Below are positions 22,870 through 33,810 of a DNA stretch of 64,000 nt, piece after piece. The notes under the pieces were generated by a model. It searched no databases. It saw only the letters and a list, made by a program, of their open reading frames with translations, and was not told where the DNA came from. The stretch lies in NCBI GenBank assembly GCA_021292165.1, contig CM037876.1:120161379-120225378 (forward strand). The letters are read 5' to 3'. Source of the DNA: Shinisaurus crocodilurus (lineage: Eukaryota; Chordata; Lepidosauria; Squamata; Shinisauridae). Position numbers and translations under genes: made by a program. Position 1 is the first letter of the stretch. Every line of letters starts with the position of its first letter.

Positions 22870-23870
22870 ACATTGATGTCCCTTCCTACTGAAGTGAACT
22901 CTCTGCCTCATCATCATCAGGCGATCACTCGTGACCGAGTAAGATTTTCTTCCGGGATAAAAGGAGGAAATTCTAAAGAAGATTGTGTAGACTCTAGCGA
23001 TGGGTCTGTAAGTGACTGTGGAGGCCAATTCTAGATCCACACAGCTTCCCACAGTGAGGACACAGGTTATCAGATAGAAGATGGTCCTGTAAAGGATTCA
23101 TTTGACGCGCTTTTCGCTTAGCACGTTTCTCCCTTTCACCTTGCACTCGGGCTTCTTCAAAGTCCATGGAACCTTTGTGAAAGGCCAACCTCCATTTAGA
23201 TCGTTCATGGGCCAGAGCTTCCCAGTTTTCGATGTTTATATTGCATTTTTTTAGATTAGCCTTATGAACATCTTTAAACCTCTTATATTGACCACCGATA
23301 TTCCGCTTTCCATCCTTGAGTTGGGAGTAAAGTAACTGCTTTGGGAGACGGCAGTCAATTTTTTGGTCAATTATATATTTAATCTCATTGTCATTTTCAT
23401 CAAACCAATCCTGATGTTTCTTAGTTTCATATCCAATAGTTTGTTCACAAGCTGCAATAATGGAGGTTTTCAGCTTAGACCAATGGTCCTCAATGTTGTC
23501 AGGAGGTTCCGTAGGTAGATGTTCCTTAAGAAGTGACTGAAGACGAGTTTGCTTAATAGGATCTTGAAGGACTTGGATGTTCATTTTACGCCTTGGTTTC
23601 CTTCCTTGAAGCCTACGTTGGGGAGCAATGTTGATAACCATTGTGGACCGGATTAGTCGGTGGTCTGTCCAGCAGTCGTCGGCACTCACCATGGCCCTAG
23701 TAAGAAGTACATCGCGGCGATCTCTAACACGGACAATTACATAATCCAGAAGATGCCAGTGCTTTGACCGTGGGTGCTGCCATGATGTTTTAAACTTATT
23801 CTTTTGTCGAAAGAGCGTGTTTGTGATAGTGAGATTATGCTCTGCACATATAGACAAAAGTAAGAGTCCG
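22870..23870 (-). pseudogene. LINE ORF2 remnant with the reverse transcriptase missing
   Basis: On the minus strand a frame of about 287 codons (23857 to 22994) is open but has no ATG at its start, with an in-frame stop a few codons upstream. Its N-terminal part is the end of an apurinic-type endonuclease (CAEHNLTITNTLF, HPRSKHWHLLDYVIVR, CWTDHRLIRS). After about residue 165 it passes directly to the C-terminal region of such LINEs (PKQLLYSQLKDGKRNIGGQY, ERSKWRLAFHKGSMDFEEAR), ending in a C2H2-type finger (CPHCGKLCGSRIGLHSHLQTHR is the final part). The whole RT palm that normally lies between is gone, and the join is in frame. Exact clade not determined. Confidence 0.7.
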
Positions 23871-23934
23871 TTCTCTGCCTACAAGCAGGGAGCAAGGGTT
23901 CATTTTTCAGAAGAACATTTAATTTTGAATTCAA

Positions 23935-26055
23935 AGGTGCTGTGCATATTTTTGGTTTATGACAATTTTACATGTCTATTTTTGCAGATATTTCAAATGA
24001 GGCCATATTTGGCAAAAACAACTGGAAATAATTTTATTAGAACAAATAAAATATTGGAAAGGATTTTGACAATTATTTTATAACCCATTCACCGTGTTTA
24101 AATGTCACTCACAAAGTCAACTCACTGCAATGACCTGGGGCAAAGCAAAGTCACAGTTCTCTTATAAAATGAGAATTAAAATGACCTGAGGGCTGTATTG
24201 AGGGGTAATAACAGGAGGCTTGTAAATTTAATAGCACACTAGTAATGGCATGCTAGAAATCCGTTATTACTGATGCTATTGTTAGCCAAAGCAGTGACTT
24301 AGAAATGTTTGGGCAACTACTTTTCAACAATCTTTTAAAGCTAGACTATTAAGTTCTGAGGTTATTTATTATGGAAATGCAAAGACATAGGGCACATGTT
24401 TGTTTCTCTGTTGGTTTGTGGCACAACCCAGGCATTCTACCTGGTAAAGAATTCTCAAAATTCTCAAAAGCTTGCATTACTTTTAGGACCAGCTAGACCA
24501 GTAAAAGCTACCTTACATATTTCATTCTTATTCATTAGCAACAATGTGATAAGGATTCCCATGGGGGTGTCAAAATCATGGTGGTATCTTGCTAGGTTTC
24601 TCTGAAAAATTATTTCTTTGCATTGACAGTTGATCAAGGACCATATCTGGTTCCTACATACCAGATGAATTGGCACAAAAAATTAGGAACTTGTACAGCC
24701 TGGTGGATACTGGGCTTCACTGTATGTGACATTAATTCCTGACTTCTCGTCACATTTATGCATAATCATGTTCTTATACTACATTAACCGATCAAACCAA
24801 TTAACTTATTTGAGACTAGGAAAGTGGTGTGTGTGTGTGTGTGTGTGTGTATGTTAAAATGTAATTTGCATAAACCACAGATTCCAAGTCAAAATTAAAT
24901 TAAGGCTAATAATCCTGCAGCAGCATTTTGTACATTATGTATTTTTGAGCGGAAATGTATTCTCATGACACTCACAAAGGAAAAAATATCAAAATTCTGC
25001 AAAAGGATTAGATAGAACCTGCTTTTCTTGATTCGTAAACTTTAAGGTTGGTTGGATGCAGAATAATACAAGATGGGCAGTCTGATCCTATATATCCTTA
25101 CACAATTGAATTCAATAGGGTTTATCCCCAAGTAGGATTGCAACCTAAGTAAAGTTTTCTGACTGTAGAGCTTAATTGTCTATTGGCAGGCAAATGTAAT
25201 TGTCAGAGTTTTGCATTTCATTTCCCTTTCATTTCACATCTCAGCCTCCCAGCTAAGTGTGCTGACTTCAGAATAATGCTTCATGCATTTGATGGTGGGC
25301 TCTTGTCCACAAAAATGTATGACATAATAAACATATGCCACCCACAACACTCTTTGTTCTTTTGATTTTTAAAGACTCTCTTTTTATCCGTTCCAAAATC
25401 CATGGTCAGTCAATTCCTTTAAGACCAACCAAATATGTACAAATTGTGGGCAGACTTTCAAGATCTCCAGATCTCTCTATCAGGCAAGAAGTTAGAAAAA
25501 GCAGATTTGGGGGTGGGAAAACAAAATTTGTTCCTGGACAAAATTAGGCATTTGCCTCCTAGATGAGCCACCAGTGTTGAAATATACATGGTGGGGGGAT
25601 GTTTATTATTTTTAATCCCAGCATGTCAATCAATAAAAAAATGGTTTAAAACAGCTTCATGTCAGATATCATATGCGTTTTTTCTCCCCATCCCCATTCA
25701 AATCCCAACCTTCCCTTCAACATTGCCCTAAAACCTTTCAACCTTCTGTAAAAGCTTCTGTGTATTAAAGATTCTGGATCTTGTTATGAACCTTTTATAT
25801 TCAACCGTACACATATATCCATTCATATCTCCACATTCACAACGAAAGAGAAAATCAAGGCAGGAAAGAGGCAGAACAAAAGGAAAAGGGAGAGAACAGA
25901 GAGGAATACGGGAAAAGAAGAATGGGGGGCGGCGGCGGCTGGCACAAACAACACCAGATGGCCCTCAACTGAGTCTTGAGTGAATAAACTCCTGGCCGGG
26001 GGGGGGGGGGGGAAGACGCATTTCAAGCATATCCAGTCCCGATTAAGCACATTTG
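23935..26055. other. Intergenic upstream of FN1, no gene seen
   Basis: No supported gene. It contains a (GT)n tract at about 24829-24850, a degenerate copy of the TACACAATTGAATTCAATAGGG...GGATTGCAACC repeat (about 25096-25147), purine-rich sequence (25840-25930) and a G-run (25998-26012). Confidence 0.5.
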
Positions 26056-26150
26056 AGACTGCAATCCTATACACACGTCCTTGGTAATACCTCCCAGGGA
26101 ATGCAGCGGGGCTTACTTCTGAGTAAACGTGTATAGGAGTGAGTTGCATA
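26056..26150. repeat. Palindromic short repeat, TGCAATCCTATACACAC type
   Basis: TGCAATCCTATACACACGTC at the left is an inverted match of ACGTGTATAGGAGTG at the right, around GGGGCTTACTTCTGAGTAAACG. Related copies lie at about 3125-3213, 33716-33806, 38948-39113, 41519-41612, 42806-42890 and 46808-46899. No coding capacity. Confidence 0.65.
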
Positions 26151-26512
26151 TCCCACTGATTTCCATGAGAAGTTAATCATCTTTCCCCATTGGGATTTAA
26201 CAGCGCCAAAACTTTGGCAGGATTGTGCGTTTCAGCTTTTTAGACCTCTCAGGAAGCGATGGGGTTTAAGCTTTCCAAAACCTGGAAGCCTTTTCTTGCT
26301 ATACTGAAGGGTTTTTCCCCTGCCTGCGCTGGAAGCACGGGAGGTCCCGAAGTGAGCGGTTGACTGACACTCGCCGAGGGTTTCCTCTTCCTTGCAGAAA
26401 GCGAGGAGATACTAGCTCCTGTCCTTGCTCTCGCTCGAGTCGCACACAGCCCTCCTTTAGCCGTCGGCCCAGTGTAAACGGCATCTTTTGTTCGCCGTGG
26501 AATGCCACTCCC

Positions 26513-26521
26513 CGTGACGTT
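26513..26521 (+). promoter_or_regulatory. FN1: CRE-like site of FN1 promoter
   Basis: CGTGACGTT lies about 170 bp upstream of the expected transcription start. The mammalian FN1 promoter has its main cAMP-response element at about the same distance, with a full TGACGTCA. Here only the TGACGT half is kept. Confidence 0.75.
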
Positions 26522-26536
26522 TTCAGCCCGCCCGGG

Positions 26537-26541
26537 CCAAT
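26537..26541 (+). promoter_or_regulatory. FN1: CCAAT box of FN1 promoter
   Basis: GGGCCAATCGGAG lies just downstream of the CRE, about 150 bp before the expected start. The same CRE-CCAAT pair is known in mammalian FN1, where the two sites cooperate. Confidence 0.8.
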
Positions 26542-26655
26542 CGGAGACCCGCTGGCCGTTCCAAAAGGGGTGTCCCCCACGCGTCCCTCCTCTTCAGTGT
26601 AATTCCTCGCTTTCTGCATCGGCCTCCGCGGGGGCTCTGCAGCGCCAGGACCTCA

Positions 26656-26665
26656 TATATATAAG
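26656..26665 (+). promoter_or_regulatory. FN1: TATA box of FN1
   Basis: TATATATAAG followed by CCCCC sets transcription start at about 26686-26692, giving a 5'UTR of about 210 nt before the FN1 ATG at 26902. Confidence 0.85.
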
Positions 26666-26818
26666 CCCCCTTGGATCCGGCGCTCTGCCCTTCTCGCAAG
26701 CTGTAAGGTTTGCGCACGACAAGGAGGAGCAAAGGCAGAAGCGCGGTAAGGGAATCGGCAAGTTCTTTTTTGTGTGTCCATCCCTTTGTCCATCCCGCTT
26801 CGCTCTGAGATCAGCCCA

Positions 26819-26851
26819 ATGAAACTGCTTCGCCTCGAGCTTGCAAAGTGA
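26819..26851 (+). CDS. Upstream ORF in FN1 5'UTR (10 codons)
   Basis: ATG at 26819 (context CCCAATGAAA) opens MKLLRLELAK and stops at TGA 26851, 50 nt before the FN1 start. If it stays in the mature leader it could lower FN1 translation. It lies wholly inside a possible small 5'UTR intron (26746-26892), so splicing would remove it. Confidence 0.35.
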   Translation: MKLLRLELAK

Positions 26852-26901
26852 AGAGCAGCTTGCTTTAAGCCCCGTTTGTTCTCCCCCCGCAGCTTTCGAA
26901 G

Positions 26902-27052
26902 ATGCCCAGCAGCCGGTCGAGGCGGCTGTTTCTCTTGCTGCTGACCCTTTGCTTCGGGGCAGGGGTCTGGGGCACGCCGCGCCAGACGCAAAAGACCAAA
27001 AGGCAAGCCCAGCAAATGGTCCAACCCTCGCTGTCAGCCAGCCAGAGCAAAC
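26902..27052 (+). CDS. FN1: Fibronectin exon 1: signal peptide and propeptide
   Basis: ATG in context CGAAGATGC starts a 50-codon plus one-base exon. Residues 1-8 are basic (MPSSRSRR), 9-23 hydrophobic (LFLLLLTLCFGAGVW), and cleavage is likely near G24. KTKR at 31-34 is a furin-type propeptide site just before QAQQMVQP, so mature fibronectin would begin at Gln35, expected to become pyroglutamate as in mammals. The QAQQ glutamines are the known transglutaminase (factor XIIIa) target. The donor is AAAC|GTGAGT. This start is chosen because it is the only ATG in frame with the signal peptide. The signal peptide differs from that of mammals, as is usual, while the mature N-terminus is nearly identical. 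Confidence 0.95.
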
Positions 27053-29209
27053 GTGAGTAGTTCTGGGCAACAATGGCTTGCCAGGAGAGGGGGGTGGGAT
27101 GCAGCGGGGAACGCTCAGATTATGGATGCTCTAAGAGCGCAGTCAAACTTTTGCAAGAGATACAAAACGTGCAACGCGCGCATGGACTTTCTCACGTGAA
27201 TCTGCTACGATAGGCTGCTCAGTCTGTACAGATCGGAGAAAGGGAGCCCGCAGGTTTTAGAATATAAAGTTTTTAGAAGATGAAAAAAAAACTTTGCAAA
27301 ACATCATCAGCACCTTTGAGCGTATTCTAATGTGTTTGGGTTTTCTGGCATGTCTCGCCGTTTAAATACATTTCTGCCTAAAATGTTTAAGCAGCTCAGA
27401 AGAACATCTTAAACCTGCCGAAATGTGCCTTTAACTTGTTCTTCCGACTTAGCTATGCTAGTTTTAATGGGGGGGGGGAGGGGGGGAAGGGGGGGGAGAA
27501 AAGAAATCCTCAGTTCTGGTGTTGTAAGCAAGGTACATCCATTATAATATATGGAGCTCTGATAATCTACTATGATATTGTTTGTGCCCGGGACGGATGC
27601 TCCCGTAGAAGAAAAAACATCTGGCAGCCCTGTTGCTGTTTGGGCTGAGGTGTGAATTGATTCAGAAGTAGCCCAATTACACTTGCTGAAGCCCCTCCCC
27701 CACCCCTGCGTTTTTCTATAACTCTTGTGTAGCAGATTTGTTTTGTTGCTGTTTAACACATGGAGAGTTTCTAAATACTTGTCACAGTTCACTTGGAAGA
27801 GAAAATGAATCACTAATGTAGATTTTTAAAAGGAGATTAATCCCCTGGAAGATTTTCTTCTGCCCAAAAGGAATGCATGGATACATTTGCTAGAGCACTT
27901 CTAATGAATACCGTCCAAAGTGGGAGGAAAAACTTGAGACTGGAGTTGAAGAGGTGGACACGAAGAAAACTTTTTCTGGGCTCTGGCACCCAAATCTGAT
28001 AAAACTGTGAAACACTAAGAAGGTTTTGGGCTGGACTGATTTAACTCATGATTTAATTACCGGGGTGGGGGTGCTTACTTATATATTACAGTTCTATCCC
28101 ACCTTTCTGCCATGGAGCTCAAGGTGGTATTGCCTCAAGACAGGGTTGCCAGACAGCCTCCCACCCAGGCAGTGACCAGACCCAGAACTGCTTAGGGCTG
28201 GAATCTTATTAGAGTGCAAATCTCATTGTATTCTGTGGGGCTTACCTCTTAAGAACGATATAGCAATCATTAGTAGAAGGTGGGGGGAGGTCTACTTCCC
28301 AAGCCCTGCCCGCTCACTCTGGCAGAGTGGGAGGAGCGGTGGTTGGCTTTTTCATGTGTGTGTTTTTTCCTGGTAGATCTTCATTTCTGTTATTTTTCCT
28401 TCCTGTTGAAATCAGTGGAAGGGAAAATACCTACACTGCATTAGGCTGCCAGGATCCGAGAGCCTGTTGGAGAAATGAAGGAGCGTTAAACCCAATGGAT
28501 AGAGGTTTGCTGCTGTCCTGGGAATGCTCCATTTCTGGGCCCACTGCCAGCAGAAATACCGCCAGCAGTGCTCCTTGCCTGCAGAACTTTCTGCAGATAT
28601 ACTGGCTGCCTCCTCGGTGGACAGGCTCTTCTCTGCTGACAAAGCAGCACACTTGCCCCATCCTAACTGCAGTCAGCCCCTGCCTTTGGCAGTGGTTAGG
28701 ATTGCACCCTAGTTCATAGATTTAAATCAGGTTTCCCATTTTGTAATTCATGTATTTCCCGAACAAGAGTGCATACTAACTGGTTGTTGTAACAATTAAA
28801 ACGTATTGTGACTAAATAACGCCTTTATGGCTGTGCAATCTAAGAGCATAATGCAAAAGCTTTGGTCATGCAGCCAATATGCATTTTTTTGCTACACAAC
28901 TATATCTCCTTAAGAGACTGTGAAATTAGTAGGTTTTTGTTTGGCTGTGTTTTTTTATGGAAGGACACTAAGCAATATTGCTCTTAAGAGAAGGGCCCAC
29001 TACAAAGTTAGGTGAGCTGGGCTGTGGGCCGAGTGCTCAGAACTTTCCAGAAACAAAGGGGACAATTTCTCAGCCAAACAGTGTTTCTCCCTGAAATTGA
29101 GAGCAACTGGCCATGCTGTTTTGTTCATAATCATAAATATTCATTTATTTGCCACAATAATAAATACAAAGTCGTTTTTTTTTCTTTTGAGTAGAAAAGC
29201 AGTAGAAGG

Positions 29210-29374
29210 TTTCATAGATCATAGAGTTGGAAGGAGCCTACAAGGCCATCGAGTCCAACCCCCTGCTCAATGCAGGAAACTAGAGGAGGGGTCTCCCATC
29301 CAAGTAATAACCAGGCCTGACCCTGCTTAGCTTTCCACGCTCAGACAAGCTGAGCCAGCGTGAGCCACAGGCCT
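29210..29374 (-). repeat. 5S-rRNA-headed SINE with CR1-like tail, copy c (FN1 intron 1)
   Basis: Reads in reverse: TTCATAGATCATAGAGTTGGAAGG (tail), CTCCCATCCAAGTAATAACC and CCTGCTTAGCTTTCC (5S-like half), GAGCCACAGGCCTG (5' end). Near full length. Confidence 0.88.
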
Positions 29375-29713
29375 GTCTGAAGGTCATGAATTAGGTTTTA
29401 AGAAGGTCATGAATTAGGCAGTAGGCTGTAATGATCGTATTACATGCACGTTTCATTTTATACCAGGTTATTAGAAAAAAGTGACAGTAAGATAAATAAC
29501 AAATCTGAATTGGTTTTAAATTGGTTTAAAACTCTGATTTTTAATTTAAAATAAAATAGAATGATTTTAAAAACAAAAATAAAGTCATTGATTTTCATCC
29601 ACCCTGGGATGACCCTGCGGGGCTGCGCGGCGCTGGGAAGTGGCAGGACTGTTCACGTAACGTAGAGTTGGAGAAAATGCTCGGTACTGCCTTGGCAAGG
29701 ATAGGCCTGCCCG

Positions 29714-31037
29714 CAGGGCCGGATTAAGATAGGGGCTATTGGAGCTGCAGCTCCAGGCCCCTACCACAAAATAGGCCCAAGCACCTCTCCTCCGAAAACC
29801 TCTCCACGCCGCCCACTCACATCCTCATCACACCTCCTCTCCCCCACTCCTCCCGCCCGCGCATACGCCTCCGCCTCAGTCAGTCGCTCCCTCACTCTCT
29901 CCCTCTGCCGGTTTCCCGTGCAGGGCACTGAACAGGAAAGCGCGCCTACTCCCCGCACACTCGGGGCCTGAGAGGGCAAGAGGAGCGCAGGTGGAGGGGA
30001 GAGGGCGCCCTGCTGTCGCTTCGCTCCCTCCCTTCCGCAGGCACTCGCAGGCACCCGCAGCCACTAAAAAAAAAAAAAAAGAGGGAGAGAGGAAAAAAGC
30101 GTGTTGCGGGGTCGGTGGGTGGGTGAGCGGAGAGAGAACTGGTGCGCTGCTGCGGCGCGTGAACAACCCGAGCGGGGCACTCTGTCTACCGCTCCACTCA
30201 GGCCCAGCTTTCCCTGCGGGGCTGCGCGGCGCAGTCTCCCTCGGTTACTCTGCAACCACGCTCCCCCACGCAGCAGCAGCACCTGCTTATTCTGTCTCCA
30301 TCCTCCACTTGGGGACCTTTAAATAGGATACGTCACCACGTTCCCCTACGCACTAGCGTCACTCAACTGCTCCCGGCGCTGACGTCACCGGGGTGCGGGG
30401 GATGATGTCAGAATGCTCCACGCCGCCGGAAGCGCTTCTATAATAGGGAATGGAATAGGGGAGCGCGGGAGGAAAAACAAAGCAGGGGCTGGGTTGGACT
30501 CTGGTGCAGCCTGCCTTCAGGAGTGGGTTTGTCCCTTGGTACTTCGCCTAACCGCCACCCCCGTAATTATCCTTAAAAAAATGTGTGTATCAAGAAACTA
30601 CGTGTCTTCGTTTCGTTTTTAGCCTCAAGTTCCACAAATGAAAACGTGCCGTGAAAGTAGCAAGTATGTTTTCCTGCAGCAAGCCATATCTGGGCTCTGG
30701 TGCTAGAAATCAGCGTTGCAATTTGAATTGCAAATCAGGCAACTAGCTTACTGTAGTTCTCTGCTCTGTCTGTTCCCAACTGCTGAAGCCACTGGTGGGA
30801 CCCTAAATGGTTTGCTGAATGAGCTTAATCTTGATTCTACAATTGAGGAATTTGCAAGTAAAAAAGCAAGAAAAGTTAATGTATAATTTTATTTTAATCT
30901 ACCAGCTTGATTCATTTAGTTTAAATGCAGAGTTCAGTGAATAACCTGTTTGTGTGTTTAAAACTAGTGGTTGCTATTTATTTCAAGAGTTACTCTGCAC
31001 CATAATCATAACGCAGACTGTATTGATTATGATGCTT

Positions 31038-31069
<32 letters not shown>

Positions 31070-31370
31070 TAAGGAATAAATTTTTATGAGCCAAACATCA
31101 TACACTTATATTTAAATTGTTTATATGGTTTATGTTTATTTAAAAATGGTTGTTGTGAATGTTCTATTTATAACGGTTTTATTGAGTTAACAAGCTTATT
31201 GTTTACAAAAAAAGAAATATTTTCAATATGTTTCTGTTTTGGCACTTTAATGGTAATTAAAATATTTAATTTGTTTTAATATAAAATTGCGTCTTCATTT
31301 TATTTATTTCCATAAAAAGCCTCACCAAAATCCTCAGCACCAGGCCCATAATGCTCTTAATCCGGCCCTG
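29714..31370. mobile_element. hAT element copy 3 in FN1 intron 1, with CpG-rich left half
   Basis: A 1657-bp element with ends CAGGGCCGGATTAAG and CTTAATCCGGCCCTG and a perfect 8-bp target duplication CCTGCCCG (29706-29713, 31371-31378). From about 30807 it matches the transposase 3' end and 3' region of copy 2, including the (TAA)n tract. Its left half is unlike copies 1 and 2: CpG-rich, with a palindromic CRE TGACGTCA (30380-30387), CTATAATAGG (about 30436-30445) and a pyrimidine tract before TTTTTAG (about 30615-30621). This may be the family's own promoter and first exon, lost from the others. Confidence 0.92.
31039..31066 (+). repeat. (TAA)n microsatellite inside hAT copy 3
   Basis: About nine units at the site equivalent to 9557-9594 of copy 2. 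Confidence 0.9.
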
Positions 31371-31678
31371 CCTGCCCGGGAGACAAAGCCAAAGTTTCTT
31401 TCCGATCCTTTGGCGTCTTTCCATTGACTTGCATTAAACTTTGAATCAGGCCTCCCAGCTGAGCAATCTTTTCCATCTGTTAACTTGTTGCTCCAGAATT
31501 TGAAACCTCCGGTGGTTCGATTCCTGTTCATTTGAAACATGGTGAAAAAGAGACGGACAGAACGGTTTTGAATTCAAGCCCAGTCCTGATTTTCACGCAC
31601 CTTAAAACCTCCATTCTCCCACTGAGGTTTCAGGATGCAAAAGGAATGCAGGGTCTGGAGCTAATGTATATTCCATGA

Positions 31679-31972
<294 letters not shown>

Positions 31973-32019
31973 TAGATGCCTGGAACTGCCCCGTTTCTAA
32001 CTGCTCCTTAGCTCAGCCT

Positions 32020-32190
32020 TATAGATTTCATAGATCCTAGAGTTGGAAGGAGCCTACAAGGCCATCGAGTCCAACCCCCTGCTCAATGCAGGAGACTAGA
32101 GGAGGGGTCTCCCATCCAAGTAACAACCAGGCTTGAGCCTGCTTAGCTTTCCACACTCAGACAAGCTGAGCCAGCATGAGCCACAGTCTT
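32020..32190 (-). repeat. 5S-rRNA-headed SINE with CR1-like tail, copy d (FN1 intron 2)
   Basis: Reverse copy: TATAGATTTCATAGATCC tail, CTCCCATCCAAGTAACAACC and CCTGCTTAGCTTTCC 5S-like half. It runs straight into a palindromic-MITE fragment at about 32195-32275 (TGCTGGCTGGGAATGATGGG ... GGCACCAGGTTGGGGAAGGC). Confidence 0.88.
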
Positions 32191-32631
32191 GTTGGTCATG
32201 CTGGCTGGGAATGATGGGACCTGCAATCCTAACTCATCTGGAAGGCACCAGGTTGGGGAAGGCTGCCTTAGTTCACTTCTCCCTGTGCGGTGGGTCGCAG
32301 GACTGCATTTTTACAGATGGGCAGCTGCTACCCTCCCCAAATGCCTTTGTTAGTCCCTGACCACATCCTGATCAGGGATTAACAATTGCAGATTGGAAGT
32401 CCTCTGGGCAAACACTGTACTGTTTTGCGTTCCGCACTGCTACTATTGCAGTGGTTCTCAAACAAACTACCTTCAAAATAACCTGATCACCTTTATTTGT
32501 CTGTCAAGCAAGTGCTGTGTGTCTGAGGGGGTACCCCCCCCCCACACACTATTTATTTATTTTGTATAGCATTTTTATTCCACTCCTCACCCCAAAAGGC
32601 TCCCAGAGTGGTTTACATGCAATAATTAAAA

Positions 32632-32767
32632 CAGGGCTCTCCACCCTTGGGTCCCCAGATGTTGCTGGACTACAGCTCCCAGAATCCCTTGCCATGAGCC
32701 ATGCTGGCTGGGTATGCTGGGAGCTGTAGGCCAGCAACATCTGGGCACCCAAGGTTGGAGAGCCCTG
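32632..32767. mobile_element. Palindromic hAT-type MITE, CAGGGCTCTCCAACC family
   Basis: 136 bp, ends CAGGGCTCTCC and GGAGAGCCCTG, near-perfect palindrome. 8-bp flank AATTAAAA / GATTAAAA (one mismatch). Confidence 0.85.
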
Positions 32768-33711
32768 GATTAAAACAAGACAGTCCCTGCCCGCTGGTTT
32801 ACAATCTGAAAAGGAACAGTACACAAGGGAAAAGGAATGGGGAGGAAAGAGGGAAAACATTAATTCTTTCAGCAGGGCTGGTGGAATGGCCTTGCTCTCC
32901 CTCTCAACTCCCTCAGTCCAGCCTGCAAGTGTTGTAGAAGGTTCTGGGAGAGTATAGTCTAGGGCACACAACCAGTTCACATGGAAATTTGTGGGCCTCA
33001 CTGTTGTCTGATGAGAACTCAGACTGCACCCTGGAAAGGCTTGACACTCCCCTGTGCATTGCAGAGAGACATTTATCGTGATGGGTAAGCCATCTCTCAG
33101 GAAAGCTTTGTTCCCTGACTGCCTTTGCTTTGAATATGTGGAGTGGCTTTCATGGCTTTAAAATGGGGATAGAGGACAAACGGAGCTTCCAAGTGCGGAA
33201 GCAGTATACCTCTGCAGGCCCATTGCTGGGAGGTATACTGCAATGGGAGCAAACAATGGCAGAGGGCTTATTGTGCAGTTGTGCCCTGCTTTGGGGTTCT
33301 TAGAAGCTTCTGACTTGCCAGTGTTAGAAACAGAACTCGGGACCAGATGAGCCCTTGGCCTGATTCAGCAGGGCTGCTCTTATAATTGTGGATGCCAGGT
33401 CCTTTGATTTAGAGCACCAATGACCTAGAAAATACTATGTATGGAAGGACCCTAAAAAGGACAGAAATAAACTAGAAGGAACTTTGGGGAAAGTGGTGCA
33501 GTGTTAAAAGAATATGGAATATATGACAAAAGAGTAAAAGCTAATCAACTCAGTCATGCTTATTTTGTAGAAAAGACTGGAGGGCAGTGTGTGTGTGGGG
33601 GGCAGAGAATATGATAGAAATTTTCATAAACCATTCTAGAAGGAGGCTGTCTCCTAGTGCCACTGAAGGAAGACAAGCAGCACTGGGTTCAAGCTAGAGC
33701 CACCAAGCAGG

Positions 33712-33810
33712 TTTACAGTGCAATCCCATATATGTCTAATTAGAAGTAAGCCCCATTAAGTTCCACGGTACGTACTCCTAGGCAAGTGGGCGTAGGATTG
33801 CAGGATAAAT
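33712..33810. repeat. Palindromic short repeat, TGCAATCCTATACACAC type
   Basis: CAGTGCAATCCCATATATG ... GGGCGTAGGATTGCAGG, around AAGTAAGCCCCATTAAGTTCC. At about 33345-33390 the sequence GACCAGATGAGCCC...GATTCAGCAGGGCTGCTCTTAT is a CR1/L3-like LINE tail. Confidence 0.55.

Larger units (their letters stand above)
26330..27100. promoter_or_regulatory. FN1: CpG-rich FN1 promoter and first-exon island
   Basis: CpG density rises sharply here compared with the flanking AT-rich sequence and covers the CRE, CCAAT and TATA sites, the 5'UTR and coding exon 1. This fits a broadly expressed gene whose start is methylation-free. Confidence 0.8.

Noticed and set aside
22994..23857. A domesticated host gene derived from a LINE
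   Set aside because: No ATG at the start of the frame, a stop just upstream, and no promoter or splice evidence; kept as a LINE remnant of interest.
26594..27073. Long minus-strand frames opposite FN1 exon 1
   Set aside because: Explained by high GC content of the promoter island and the coding frame on the other strand.
29761..30326. Overlapping open frames on both strands in hAT copy 3
   Set aside because: Same reason: CpG-rich, low-complexity composition with no domain or conservation evidence.
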